A stretch of DNA of 64,000 nt. Source: Rhynochetos jubatus (lineage: Eukaryota; Chordata; Aves; Eurypygiformes; Rhynochetidae). Under the pieces are notes generated by a model that had not been told where the DNA came from, made no database searches, and saw only the letters and a list, made by a program, of their open reading frames with translations. Of this stretch, positions 37,755 through 47,176 are shown piece by piece. Every line of letters starts with the position of its first letter. The stretch's first letter is position 1. The position numbers were made by a program, and so were the translations under genes. Location of the stretch: positions 140,430,175-140,494,174 of the forward strand of contig CM050648.1 in NCBI GenBank assembly GCA_027574665.1, given 5' to 3'.

Positions 37755-38129
37755 CACAGAATCACAGAATGGGTTGGGTTGGAAGGGACCTTAAAGACCC
37801 CCCAGTTCCAACCCCCCTGCCATGGGCAGGGACACCCTCCACTAGACCAGGTTGCTCCAAGCCTCATCCAGCCTGGCCTTGGACACTTCCAGGGATGGGG
37901 CATCCACAGCTTCTCTGGGCAACCTGTCCCAGTGCCTCCCCACCCTCTCCAGGAAGAATTTCTTCCTGATATCTAATCTAAATCTTGCCGCTTTCAATTT
38001 AAACCCATTACCCTTCGTCCTGTCGCTACAGGCCCTTGTAAAATGCCCCCCCTCAGCTTCCTTGCTGGCCCCCCCCCTTCAGGTACTGGAAGGCTGTGAT
38101 AAGGTCACCCTGAAGCCTTCTCTTCTCAA
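37755..38129 (-). mobile_element. CR1 LINE 3' fragment (antisense)
   Basis: The 3' tail is TCACAGAATCACAGAATGGG. The body is nearly the same as the first 0.4 kb of the copy at 30671, in the same orientation about 7 kb away. It is truncated at about 38129, next to a small palindrome (GACTCCTAAAGGAGTC). It contains C-runs near 38048 and 38074. Confidence 0.92.
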
Positions 38130-38374
38130 CAGACTCCTAAAGGAGTCCTAAAGGACCGGATCTTACCAGGAGTCTAACAGACTCCTAAAACACAGTCCAC
38201 TAAGCCCATCAGGAATGCAAGGCTTCAAGTGGGATCCAAAAAGGCACTTTAGTACCTGAAGTAGGACTTGGACAGGTCGGAGGTATCTCAGAAAAAAACT
38301 GAGATCCAGGAGACTCCGCTGGTATGGAGGGCTGGGGGTGCTCAGCTTTGAATTTTAATTTTCAGGGGGGAACC

Positions 38375-39002
38375 TGAAGTGCCTAATGATATGAACACCA
38401 GTTGCATGTCTTTCCAAAAGTAGTCTGTGTATACCCAGGCTCCAGATAAGGAACAAGAGAAGCCTGTATTGAAGGTAATCAAAAGTAGTCTGTGCAAACC
38501 CTTAAGATAAAGGGCAACAAAGGCAGCCTGTGCAGACTCAAGATAAAAGGAAGGAAAGAAGAAACAATTAGAACTTGGCTGACCAAGACATCTGCAAAAC
38601 TGGCCGAGGTTGAGACCAGTGCCAACTGCTCAAACGTTTAAGTTTTTAGCTTTAGCGCGCTTGCTTAATTAGCTAATGCATATTAACTTCTCTGCCCTGG
38701 GCGGCATGAAAGTAGAGTTAATGATACATACGGTGTATGATGTGGGTGTAACTACATGGATGTTTTAGGCGGATTGGGAAGCCTGTACACTCTGAGTACC
38801 TTGGCCAATGGGGAAATGAGGAGGGTCCCTTGCGGCTGGGAAAGTAGGATAAAAGGGGGAGCTGCGGCCCCGTGTAGGTTGAGAAACCCCACAGGGCTGT
38901 GTCCCGTGGACTCTCCCTTTATTCGAATAAAGATTTTACAGGACTCCTCTGTCTCCTTTGCGAACACTGACTCCTGGTAGTGTGATTTTCCGTACAATAA
39001 CA
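38375..39002 (+). mobile_element. Probable solo LTR of an endogenous retrovirus, about 628 bp
   Basis: Signs of an LTR in order are three U3 direct repeats (38415-38451, 38480-38513, 38519-38550), a TATA-like box GGATAAAAGGG (38847-38857), and a polyadenylation signal AATAAA (38926-38931) about 75 bp further on. A GT/T-rich U5-like end follows. A TG at 38375 and a CA at 39001-39002 are flanked by the same 4 bp, AACC (38371-38374 and 39003-39006), which would be a gammaretrovirus-like target duplication. The ends are chosen on that 4-bp match only and are uncertain. No retroviral coding sequence lies beside it. Confidence 0.65.
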
Positions 39003-42000
39003 AACCCACCTTGCCTGTAACCAAGAAGCTGGTGCACTGTGGGAGCTGGGAAAAGGTAGACTGGAAACTTTTCTTGATGCACAGTGCCTGCTGAGCCCTG
39101 CTCAGCTCAGGCTGCAGGTGCCTTCCCCAGGAGACTGACCTGGGCTGTGCGGGGTTCGACACCTCTGCTCTAAAAATTTGGGAGTTCACACCAAACTGTG
39201 TGTTCAGCATTGGTTACCTTAAGACAGCTGCCCCCTCGAAACACTTCACTTGTGCAGTGCTGTATAGGAAGATGGAAGGGTGTGGTGCAGGCTCCTGGAT
39301 GCTGCTATAAGCTTCGGGCACTGATTTGTAAGCGTGGAAGTCTTCAGTTTGCCCTGTCTTTAGCCAGCAGCCATACTCCACATGCAAAATCAGGGGAAAA
39401 AGGGAACTGAAGGTGAGGATATTTACTCTGAGGAGTGTAGGTTTACTAATTATGAACCTATTCCAGCAGATTTCCCACAGATTTGCTGCGACTTCAGTGT
39501 TATTAACCTATTTTTTTCTATTGGAACTATGCTCTCTGTCCTTAAATCAGCTCATGACCTAAGAAAGCATTTAAGCATGTGCAACTTCTGTTTCCACTGA
39601 CTTCAGCAGGAACAGTCAGGTGTTCAAGGCAGTGTGGGTGCCCAAGTGGCCTGCTGGATTGCCGTTACATGCTGGGAACAGTGTCATACATACTGCTTAG
39701 ATTAAATGGGAGGGGAAGAGGGAGCATTTCTAACATGATTACAGTCAGATTTCCTTTTATGTTTTGCAGAGGAAAACAGCATGCAAATGCTGCACGTGCC
39801 TAGATGGCTTCAACCTTTCTTTCCTCTTTTTTGATCTTCTTAGCTCTGGCAAACAAGTTGCCCATGACTGCTGAAGAGAAAGCCTCCTCAGGGCATTGGG
39901 CCACAGGCATTGTCTGAAGGGCACTGTGGATTTAGGCAGACCCCGTTTGCCTGCTTCCAGCTACACTTTCCTGCTCCAGTGCTCTTCCTCCAGTTGCACC
40001 TTGGTGGAGGGGAGGTGAATCGTGCCTGGGAACGGAGCCAGGGTAAAAATAACTGAGGTGGGGAGGGTGCTGCTGGTTTAAAGCAATCTCCTGGTCAGGT
40101 TGATGACACAACCCCACAAAGAGCTGCACCAGCACAACGGAGGGAGCGTAACCCAACCGCTCCATCACAGCGCTGCCACCAGAAACGATGTCTGCAAAAC
40201 CGCAGCCCTATTTCCTCAGTGTTGCTGCGCCAGTGGAGCGGAAGGTAGGAAAGTCCAAAGGTGAGTTTCTGTTCTCATCCCTCCCTCCCCTTTCCTAATC
40301 CTTCTCTCTCCTGCAAGGGATGGGGTGAGCAGAGAGCAGTTGGGCTCAGAGGCTACGGTTTCTGGCATGGTGCTGGTCTCTTGTTCTCTTGCTGCATCGT
40401 CCTGTTCCCAGCTCCAGCTTGTGCTGTGCATTCCAGTCTCTGTGCTGGATCTTGCTGCCCCCTCAGTCGTGCTGACATACCTCTTTGTGTGTCTATACCG
40501 CAATCAGATCCTGGGAGCAATCCAGCTGAAAATGAAGTATTCTTCTCCTGGGCTCACTTTCATCTGGCTCCCAGCTCCAGCGCACACAGCGTGCCAGCAC
40601 GACACAGGGGGCTGCACGCAGGGCAAAGAGGAGGGTCACTGGGCCAAAGGTTTGTTCTGGCAGACTACAGAGCAAACATGGCTTGGAGTATCCAAACTTA
40701 GTTTAAACAACCATCACTATCCTTCAGAGTTAACACTTTATCCAGCAGACTTTGGGAATTTGATCTGGCTGGAATCTAGTCAGGCAAATTCTGTGTCATA
40801 GGAGGGATGTCCTGCCACAAAGCTCATGCTGCCCACCCTGGGACCTGTGGATGCGAGACACATGGATGCTTTGTATGAGAGACATCCTGAAGCATCCAGC
40901 TCCAAGTTTGCTGTTCAGAGCCGTGTGGGAAGGCTGGGGCAAGACACTGCTGAACGGATCATACACTTGCTCAGAAGGCACACGAGAGATGGAAGGGCTC
41001 CTCATCGCCGCCACCGTTACCTTCACTACTGCCAGATATAGCCTGTAGCGCTACAGTTTCCCCAGTGCCCTGCACATCCACCCAAACAGCTCATTTTGGG
41101 CACCCGTGGGCAGTAGGTGAGAGCCCTGCTCACACGGCTTCCAGCGGTTCACCATCCCCAAAGGCTGGTCCGTGGCAGTCACTTGCTAGCCTCGCTGGCC
41201 GCACCCGTATACCTGCCAAAGCTGAGCACAGGGCTTCAGCAGTTCCTAGCTGGAAGGGCTGTGTAAAGAAAAAGAGCGATGAAAGCTCATTTTCAGAGCG
41301 TCAGGCTGTACTGTGTAATCAAAAGCCGGATGCTTTGGATATGAAGTAGGTATATATGACTTAATTCTACCTTTGTGTCTGCATCATTTTTTGATGGTAT
41401 TACTATTTAATTGCTTGCATTACACCGGTCTAATAGCACCAAGTGTCTTATGTTTAAAGTGCTTTACAAGCTAGTTATGAAATGCATAATTTAAGTGAAA
41501 ACAAGCGCCTTTGGCTGTGACCTGTGCTTGCGTGTGACGAAGCCTGGCAGGTGCCCGCAGTGCTGTGTGTGGTGGGATGAGGAGCTGCGTGATTCACGGT
41601 GGGGTTCAGCCAGCTTGCAGAGCTTGGAGCAGCAGTGCGGGGTGGCTCAGGAGGTCAAGACTCAGCGAGACTTCTGCTGAATGTGATGGCAGGTGGAGGA
41701 GTGTCAAAGTGATCAAGGGTTTGAAATAATTCAAGTAATAAATAGAGCTTGGCTTTGATACTGCATCTTCTTCTCTCCTTCCTTAAAGAGAAAATTAGTA
41801 TCTGCACTCAAAAATAGTAAGCAGTCGGAAATGCTTATTTCCCTTTGAGGATATACCAGCAGCCATAAAGCAGAAGTTAGAAAACTACAGCACAGCCCTT
41901 TGCCTTCACCTGTGTCCCTGGAATATCTGACAACGGTGTCCCCACATAAACACATATTAATCCTCAACCAAACAAGCAAAAAGGTACACAAAGAGGACTC

Positions 42001-42904
42001 GCGGGTCGATTTGTCGCAAGGACAGCAGGAATCGGAGAGGGTGTTTGCCAAGGCAGGGCAGTCAGGTTGTAACCAGCTTTGACCGATGCTTCTGCCAGTT
42101 GTCATGTTCTTGGGCTCCAGCTGAAATAGCGCTCAAAAAGGTGCAGGATTCACGTCTGCCTGGAAAAGAAAAATTTCCTTTCAGAAAAACAAGGCTCCAA
42201 ATCTGGCAGATTATTTAGAGGCATCTGTGGGCATGAAGAGAAGCTTGAGTAAGCAGGTGTGTTCAGCTCTGTAGCCTTCAAACACAGGACCTCGCTTGCT
42301 TCCGCTTTGTTAAGTTGGTTGATGTTTTATCAGCACAGACTGAGGAGAAATCAGATATATTGGCACTGGCAGGAAGTGGCTTTTGGAAAGTTGCATTTTT
42401 CTTTGGATAGCCGGCTAACCTCTGGGTGTGTAAAGCAAATCTTGATCTCAATATATATATCCTTGCACTTTGTGAACTCTACAGCCAGAAGCTATGCAGT
42501 ATCAAATGGAACAAAGCTGAGGAATTCCTTCCTCTCCCCGCTCCAAGGTCTAAACCTCCCCCTCAGTTTGCTCCATGTTCAGACAACTGCCCCCCCATTT
42601 ACCCTTCCAGAAATCCAGCTGGGCAAGGCCAGGTGATGCTGTCCCTGAAGCTGAGGAAAGAGCCCGGATCCTGTAGCAAGACATTCATAGATACCATTTT
42701 GTTTTGAACAAAAACAGAACTGTGGTCTGGTAAAGTGTGTCTTTACTGACTGACGACTCAGCTGCTGCAGGCCGCAGCAGATCTGAAGCTAGGAGGCAGT
42801 GATGAGGAGTCGTCGGTGGTTTCATGCTGTGTCTTGGTGTTTGTCTTCTGTGACCGAGGCAAACTGTGCGAGGGGCTTGCCTGCTCCGTGTTGCTTAGCC
42901 CAAG
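39003..42904. other. Intergenic, no gene recognised; one possible SINE relic
   Basis: No coding exon is recognised. Near 41440-41480 the string TTTAAAGTGCTTTACAAGCTAG resembles the conserved tail region of old amniote SINEs, but it is too short to assign. Other frames, including overlapping ones of about 150 codons at 40216-40801, look like chance. Confidence 0.5.
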
Positions 42905-43727
42905 ACAAGACGAGGGACCTGGACAGGCTGGATCAATGGGCTGAGGTCAATTGTATGAGGTTTAACAAGGCCGAGTGCTGGGTCCTGCATTTAGGTCACA
43001 ACAACCCCAGGCAGCGCCACAGGCTTGAGGAAGACTGTCTGGAAAGCTGTCATGCAGAAAAGGAGCTGGGGATGTTGGTTGATGGACGGCTCAATATGAG
43101 TCAGCAGTGTGCCCAGGTGGCCAGAAAGGCCAACAGCATCCTGGCCTGTATCAGCCATAGTGTGGCCAGCTGGAGCAGGGCAGTGATTGTGCCCCTGTGC
43201 TCAGCACTGGTGAGGCCGCACCTCGAGTCCTGTGTTCAGTTTTGGGCCCCTCACTCCAAGAAGGACATAGAGATGCGGGGCGTGTCCAGAGAAGGGCGAC
43301 AAAGCTGGTGAAGGGTCTGGAGAACAAGTCTTATGGGGAGCGGCTGAGGGAGCTGGGGGTGTTTAGCCTATAGAAGAGGAGGCTGAGGGGAGACCTGATA
43401 TCTCTCTACAGCTACCTGAAAGAAGGTTGTAGGGAGGTGGGTGCTGGCCTGTTCTTCCTGGTAACTGGTGATAGGACAGGAGGAAATGGCCCCAAGTTGT
43501 GTCAGGGGAGGTTTAGATTGGATATTAGGAAAAACTTCTTCACTGAGAGAGTGGTCAGGCACTGGAAGAGGCTGCCCGGGGAAGTGGTGGAGTCACCATC
43601 CCTGGAGGTGTTCAAGGAACATGTAGATGTGGTCCTTGAGGACATGGTCTAGTGGGCTTGGTAGCACTGGGTTGATGGTTGGGCTGGGTGATCTTATAGC
43701 TCTTTTCCAACCTTTGTGATTCTGAGA
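42905..43727 (+). mobile_element. CR1 LINE 3' fragment, plus strand, with ORF2 C-terminal remnant
   Basis: The element begins inside ORF2 (GACCTGGACAGGCTGGATCA) and ends with the tail CCAACCTTTGTGATTCTGAG. The encoded remnant up to 43311 shows [35 protein letters not shown] and [19 protein letters not shown], the usual CR1 ORF2 C-terminal blocks. The frame then shifts and stops. It is the same broad subfamily as 7631-8070 but in the opposite orientation. Confidence 0.95.
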
Positions 43728-43753
43728 TTGGCCACAAGTTATTAACCTCTGCA

Positions 43754-43887
43754 CAGCAGCACCTCTGGGCCTGGCAGGGCCTGTGATTCACCACACCTCA
43801 GCAGCTCTGCCCAGCAGCACCGCTGGGCCTCTGAATCACCACACCTCAGCAGCTCTGCCCAGCAGCGCCGCTGGGCCTGGCGGGGCC
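43754..43887. repeat. Minisatellite, about 2.5 units of 48-58 bp
   Basis: Three successive copies begin with CAGCAGC(A/G)CC(T/G)CTGGGCCT at 43754, 43812 and 43860. The first two end with CACCACACCTCAGCAGCTCTGCC. Unit 2 lacks about 10 bp (GGCAGGGCCT) present in units 1 and 3. The array runs straight into the SYNE2 CpG island. Confidence 0.85.
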
Positions 43888-44241
43888 GTGTGGCGCGGCC
43901 CTACATAATGGGGAACGCGGCCGGGAGCCGGGGCCGCCGCCTAGGGCCGGTCCGCCAGCGCATCGCCGTGGGAGCAGCGGGACGCCGCTGGACCTTGGGT
44001 GGTGACACTCTTTCCCCCCTCTCTGTCTGCTCTTCACTACCACCCTGAGTTCCTTTCCCTTCGTCCCCGTTCTCCTTCCTCCAAGAAGTTTACGGTTATT
44101 CACCCTCTTTCCACCGGGGGAGCCCGTCGGTGAAGTTCACTCTTTGTGCACCCGCACCCTGCTTGCGGTTTGAGCTCGGCCTGCCGGGATCCACATTTAA
44201 TAACCCTTCTCGGCGCGGTACAGATCCCAGGGGAGGGAAAG

Positions 44242-44403
44242 ATGGCTCGTGGCTGGGGTCGGTGCGTGCGGCGCAGGGAGCTGAGCCCGGGGCGGGCTGT
44301 GGAGGCTCTGCAGAAACTGGGGATATCTCCGACTTTTGCCCGCTCCTATTCCCGATCTTCCAAGTTTGATCTGGGGGTGCTGCAGATTTGTGACAACACG
44401 TAA
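44242..44403 (+). CDS. Candidate small ORF, 53 codons, in the SYNE2 CpG island
   Basis: The ATG at 44242 has an excellent context (GGGAAAG before it, G after). The frame encodes MARGWGRCVRRRELSPGR at its start and ends ...LQICDNT at a TAA at 44401. That TAA overlaps a good splice-donor match (CAC/GTAAGT, GT at 44400-44401). It could be an upstream ORF or an alternative first exon of a SYNE2 transcript, a microprotein, or chance. I recognise no family, and there is no direct evidence that it is transcribed. Confidence 0.25.
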   Translation: MARGWGRCVRRRELSPGRAVEALQKLGISPTFARSYSRSSKFDLGVLQICDNT

Positions 44404-44929
44404 GTGTTGTATTCCGTTGTATCCCCTGTGACCCCAAGCCTCCCCATCCCGGGAAACGGTTCTTCCCAGCTCACAGGTCTGTTACTTCCAGCACAGCCCT
44501 TTGCCCGAAGCCCCGCGGCGGGGCTTTTCCCGGCTGCTGCGGCCGGGGCGGGAAGGGGATGAGCCGCGCGGTCCCGGTGAGCGCTGGGAGGGAAAACCAA
44601 GCCTGGAGAGGGCAGGAGTGGGTGGGGAGCCTCGCCCTGGCTGGGGCATCCCACGAAGCCGCGGGTTAGCCTGGGGTGTTGCGGAGGGAAGCGCCGTCCC
44701 GGGCGGGAGGGCGCAAAGCCGCGGCAGCTCCCGCGCCAGCAGCCGCCGGCCTGGGGCAAGACCCCGGCCGCGTGGGCAGACCCGGCTGCGGGGGCCGGGG
44801 GCCGCCCACCCGCGGCAGGGGGAGGCGGAGCGCCGGGCCGGCCCGGGCCGGAGCCGAGCTGCGGGGGGAGGCGGAGCCCCGGGCCGGGCTGCGGGGGCCG
44901 CGCCGCCTTCCCGCCGGCGGGCGGGGAGT

Positions 44930-45053
44930 GCGCTCGCTCGCTCGCTCGCGGGCAGCGGCCGGGGCGGGGAGCGGCCGGTCCCTCCTCCTCCTCCTCCTCC
45001 TCCCGCTCTCGCCGTCGCCACCCGCCGCCGCCGATGCCGGGACTGCGCCCGCG
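44930..45053 (+). other. SYNE2: Putative noncoding first exon of SYNE2
   Basis: The sequence GCG/GTGAGTC gives a strong splice donor, GT at 45054-45055, inside the CpG island core. Spliced to the acceptor at 62505/62506 it would give a 5' UTR joined to the SYNE2 start-codon exon. The 5' edge shown is arbitrary because the transcription start is not visible. It contains an ATG at 45034 (see the upstream ORF entry). Other first exons may exist, for example one ending at 44399. Confidence 0.5.
45034..45053 (+). CDS. Predicted upstream ORF of SYNE2 (first part, continues in exon 2)
   Basis: An ATG in weak context (C at -3, C at +4) lies 20 nt before the donor at 45054. Joined to the exon starting at 62506 it would read 11 codons and stop at TAA 62519-62521. 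This is in the same frame as the SYNE2 ATG at 62543 and 21 nt before it. A short weak-context upstream ORF of this kind allows leaky scanning. It depends on the exon 1 model being right. Confidence 0.3.
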
Positions 45054-47008
45054 GTGAGTCTGTCCTGCCGGGAGCCGCCCGCGGGAAGTTGCGGGGCGGC
45101 CCGGCTGCGCCTTTTGTGCGGGAGCGGCGGCTCTGTCCGACCCGGCCCCGCCGCCGCCCCGCCCGGCCCCGCTCCCCTCCGCGGCGGTACCTGCCGCTCT
45201 TTGTTCCCCGCCGCCGCCTTTGTTCCCTCGGTGCCGGCTGCACCTTCGGCACCGCCCGCTGCACGGGGAGCGCGGAGAGACCCCGCTCCCGGCGCCGGTG
45301 CCCTTTTGCCGGGGAAAGCGGCGGGAGTTCCCCGGGCGGGGGGGGGCGCGGCGGGTGCGTGAGCCGCGTTTTGTGTGAGCTCCCGCCTTCGCCGGCCCTG
45401 CCCGCCCTGAGCGGTGTCCGGGCCGGAGCCGGGGCCGGCCTGTGCCGGGCAGCGAGCGCGGGGAGGGGATGCGCGCAGGTAAACGGCCTTTCCCTGCAAC
45501 CCCGCGGTGCCGGGGGCTGCCCCCTGGCAGGTCGTTATCCCGGGGTACCGTGTTTGGAAGCTGGCGGTGGGTACTCACTCGGGCAAAGTTGCGGGCAAGA
45601 GCAGTCAGTCGGTACGTCCCTGCGATGCCACGGCCGGTACAGGAGTTTCTGCCCTGGTCAAACGCTGGTGGTGCGGGCTGGCACTTGCTGTGCTTCCTGT
45701 CGCACATGGGCTCCTGTCTCTCCCGTGCCTTGTGTGCCATCCTCCCTCCTGCCTTCCCTCCTTCCCACCTTTCCAGGGCTCCTCGCAGCCTCCTGCTTCC
45801 TCTCGGAGCAGCTATTACGGATCTGTGTTATTGCAGCCCATGGGATGTGGCACGGGGTGCTGTCAGGCTGTACGTTGGGGTGTCAGGTGCATGTGTGGAT
45901 TTGAGGGAAGGTTCTCTGTCCTCCTTTCACTGCCAGGACTAAAGCCGGGCTCGGTCCCCTCCCTGTCCCCCCAAAACAGGGTTATTCTTGTCTTCTCTCC
46001 ACACTGCCTGAGAGCTGCTGGGGGAATGGGGAGGCAGAGCAGGTGCAGCTCCTCGGGTTATTCCAAGTGTACAGGGGAAAAAACTCTGAGCAAGTTTTTT
46101 TGAGCGTTTCTCACAACCTTTGTCAGGTCAGCAACTGTGTGTTCCTCATGCCTCTGCTTTCTTCTTTCAGGGTGCCTCGTGTCCCATCCGTCCTCTCCCC
46201 CCCTCTTCCGTCATTGCCTCTTTTTTCCTCCCTCTCAGCTTTCAGGGCGGTCTCCAGTCACAGGACAGGCGGACAGAGACGTAAGTGCCATGTGCAGGGT
46301 CTTGGCTAGTTACCGTGCCTGTTGGCCAAGCTGTCAAACCCGTAGCTTGGCGGGCGCGTGTGTCTGAAATGCAGTGCCTGCCAAAGGGACACACGTGGCC
46401 TCTGCCGTCTGGTTGGTGAGCCAGGGGCTTCGGCCCCTTCTGGGGTGGCTTTATAGCTCTGAGAAGGAGCACAGCGGCAGGCGTCAACGCTGCCCACAAT
46501 AATGGCATCCTCCACCCCTCAAGCGCACTCGCAGCCAGCTCGCATTGAAATCAGGGCAGCCTAAATAATTGATTTCCAAGGCAGAAAGCGGCATGTCGTT
46601 GCGGGAGTGGACGGGGTGGTGTGGAGCGAGCGTGCGGTGGCAGGAGAGCGGGGCGCCTGGCACCTGCCAGCAAGGGCCACGGGATGGGTTGTCACAGGGA
46701 GAGGAGGAGTTGGAGGGGTGGTGAAAAATCAGTGATGACTGCAGTAAGCGTATTGCCCTGCACTGATTTGTACACTGTCAGTGTCTGAGCCCTGAGCCCC
46801 GCAAGATGCGGTACAAAAACATATCCAGAAGAGTATAAATGATGTTTTTCTTCATAAGGAAGGGCAGTGAATGATAACTGCCTTTTTACTCTAGTTATCT
46901 ATAAAAACCTGTATCAAAGTTCCTTTATTTAAACAGTTTTTTACAAATAACCTCAGGAAACTGTATTTTAAGTGCCGTTGATATCACACCTTATTGAGAA
47001 TCAAATGT

Positions 47009-47176
47009 GATGCCCTGAGAAGCTGTGGATGCCCCATCCCTGGCTGTCTTCAAGGCCAGGCTGGATGAGGCTTGGAGCAACCTGGTCTAGTGGAGGGTGT
47101 CCCTGCCCATGGCAGGGGGGTTGGAACTGGGTGGTCTTTAAGGTCGTTTCCAACCCAAACCATTCTGTGATTTTAT
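47009..47176 (+). mobile_element. CR1 LINE 3' end fragment
   Basis: The sequence GATGCCCTGAGAAGCTGTGG...GGTCGTTTCCAACCCAAACC ATTCTGTGATTTT is a CR1 3' UTR and tail. It is of the same subfamily as the minus-strand copies at 30671 and 37755, here inverted relative to them. It is severely 5'-truncated. Confidence 0.93.

Larger units (their letters stand above)
43880..45640. promoter_or_regulatory. SYNE2: CpG island, probable SYNE2 promoter
   Basis: CpG density is high in two blocks, about 43880-43995 and 44480-45640, with a weaker bridge between. The main block has many GC boxes, a CTCG tetramer tract (44931-44949) and a CTC trinucleotide tract (44981-45003), with no clear TATA box. It is the only strong CpG island on the SYNE2 side, and a consensus splice donor lies within it at 45054. 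Very long open frames on both strands (up to 467 codons) here reflect base composition; none has a domain I recognise. Confidence 0.8.

Noticed and set aside
38756..38980. 74-codon frame over the LTR TATA and polyadenylation region
   Set aside because: It overlaps the LTR control signals and is better explained as noncoding LTR sequence.
7251..44000. A bidirectional SGPP1/SYNE2 promoter
   Set aside because: The genes are head to head, but their CpG islands are separated by about 36 kb of repeat-bearing DNA, so each has its own promoter.
44346..45904. Open frames of 464 codons (minus) and 467 codons (plus) over the SYNE2 CpG island
   Set aside because: Both strands are open over the same DNA with Pro/Arg/Gly-rich translations and no recognisable motif, which indicates base composition and not coding.
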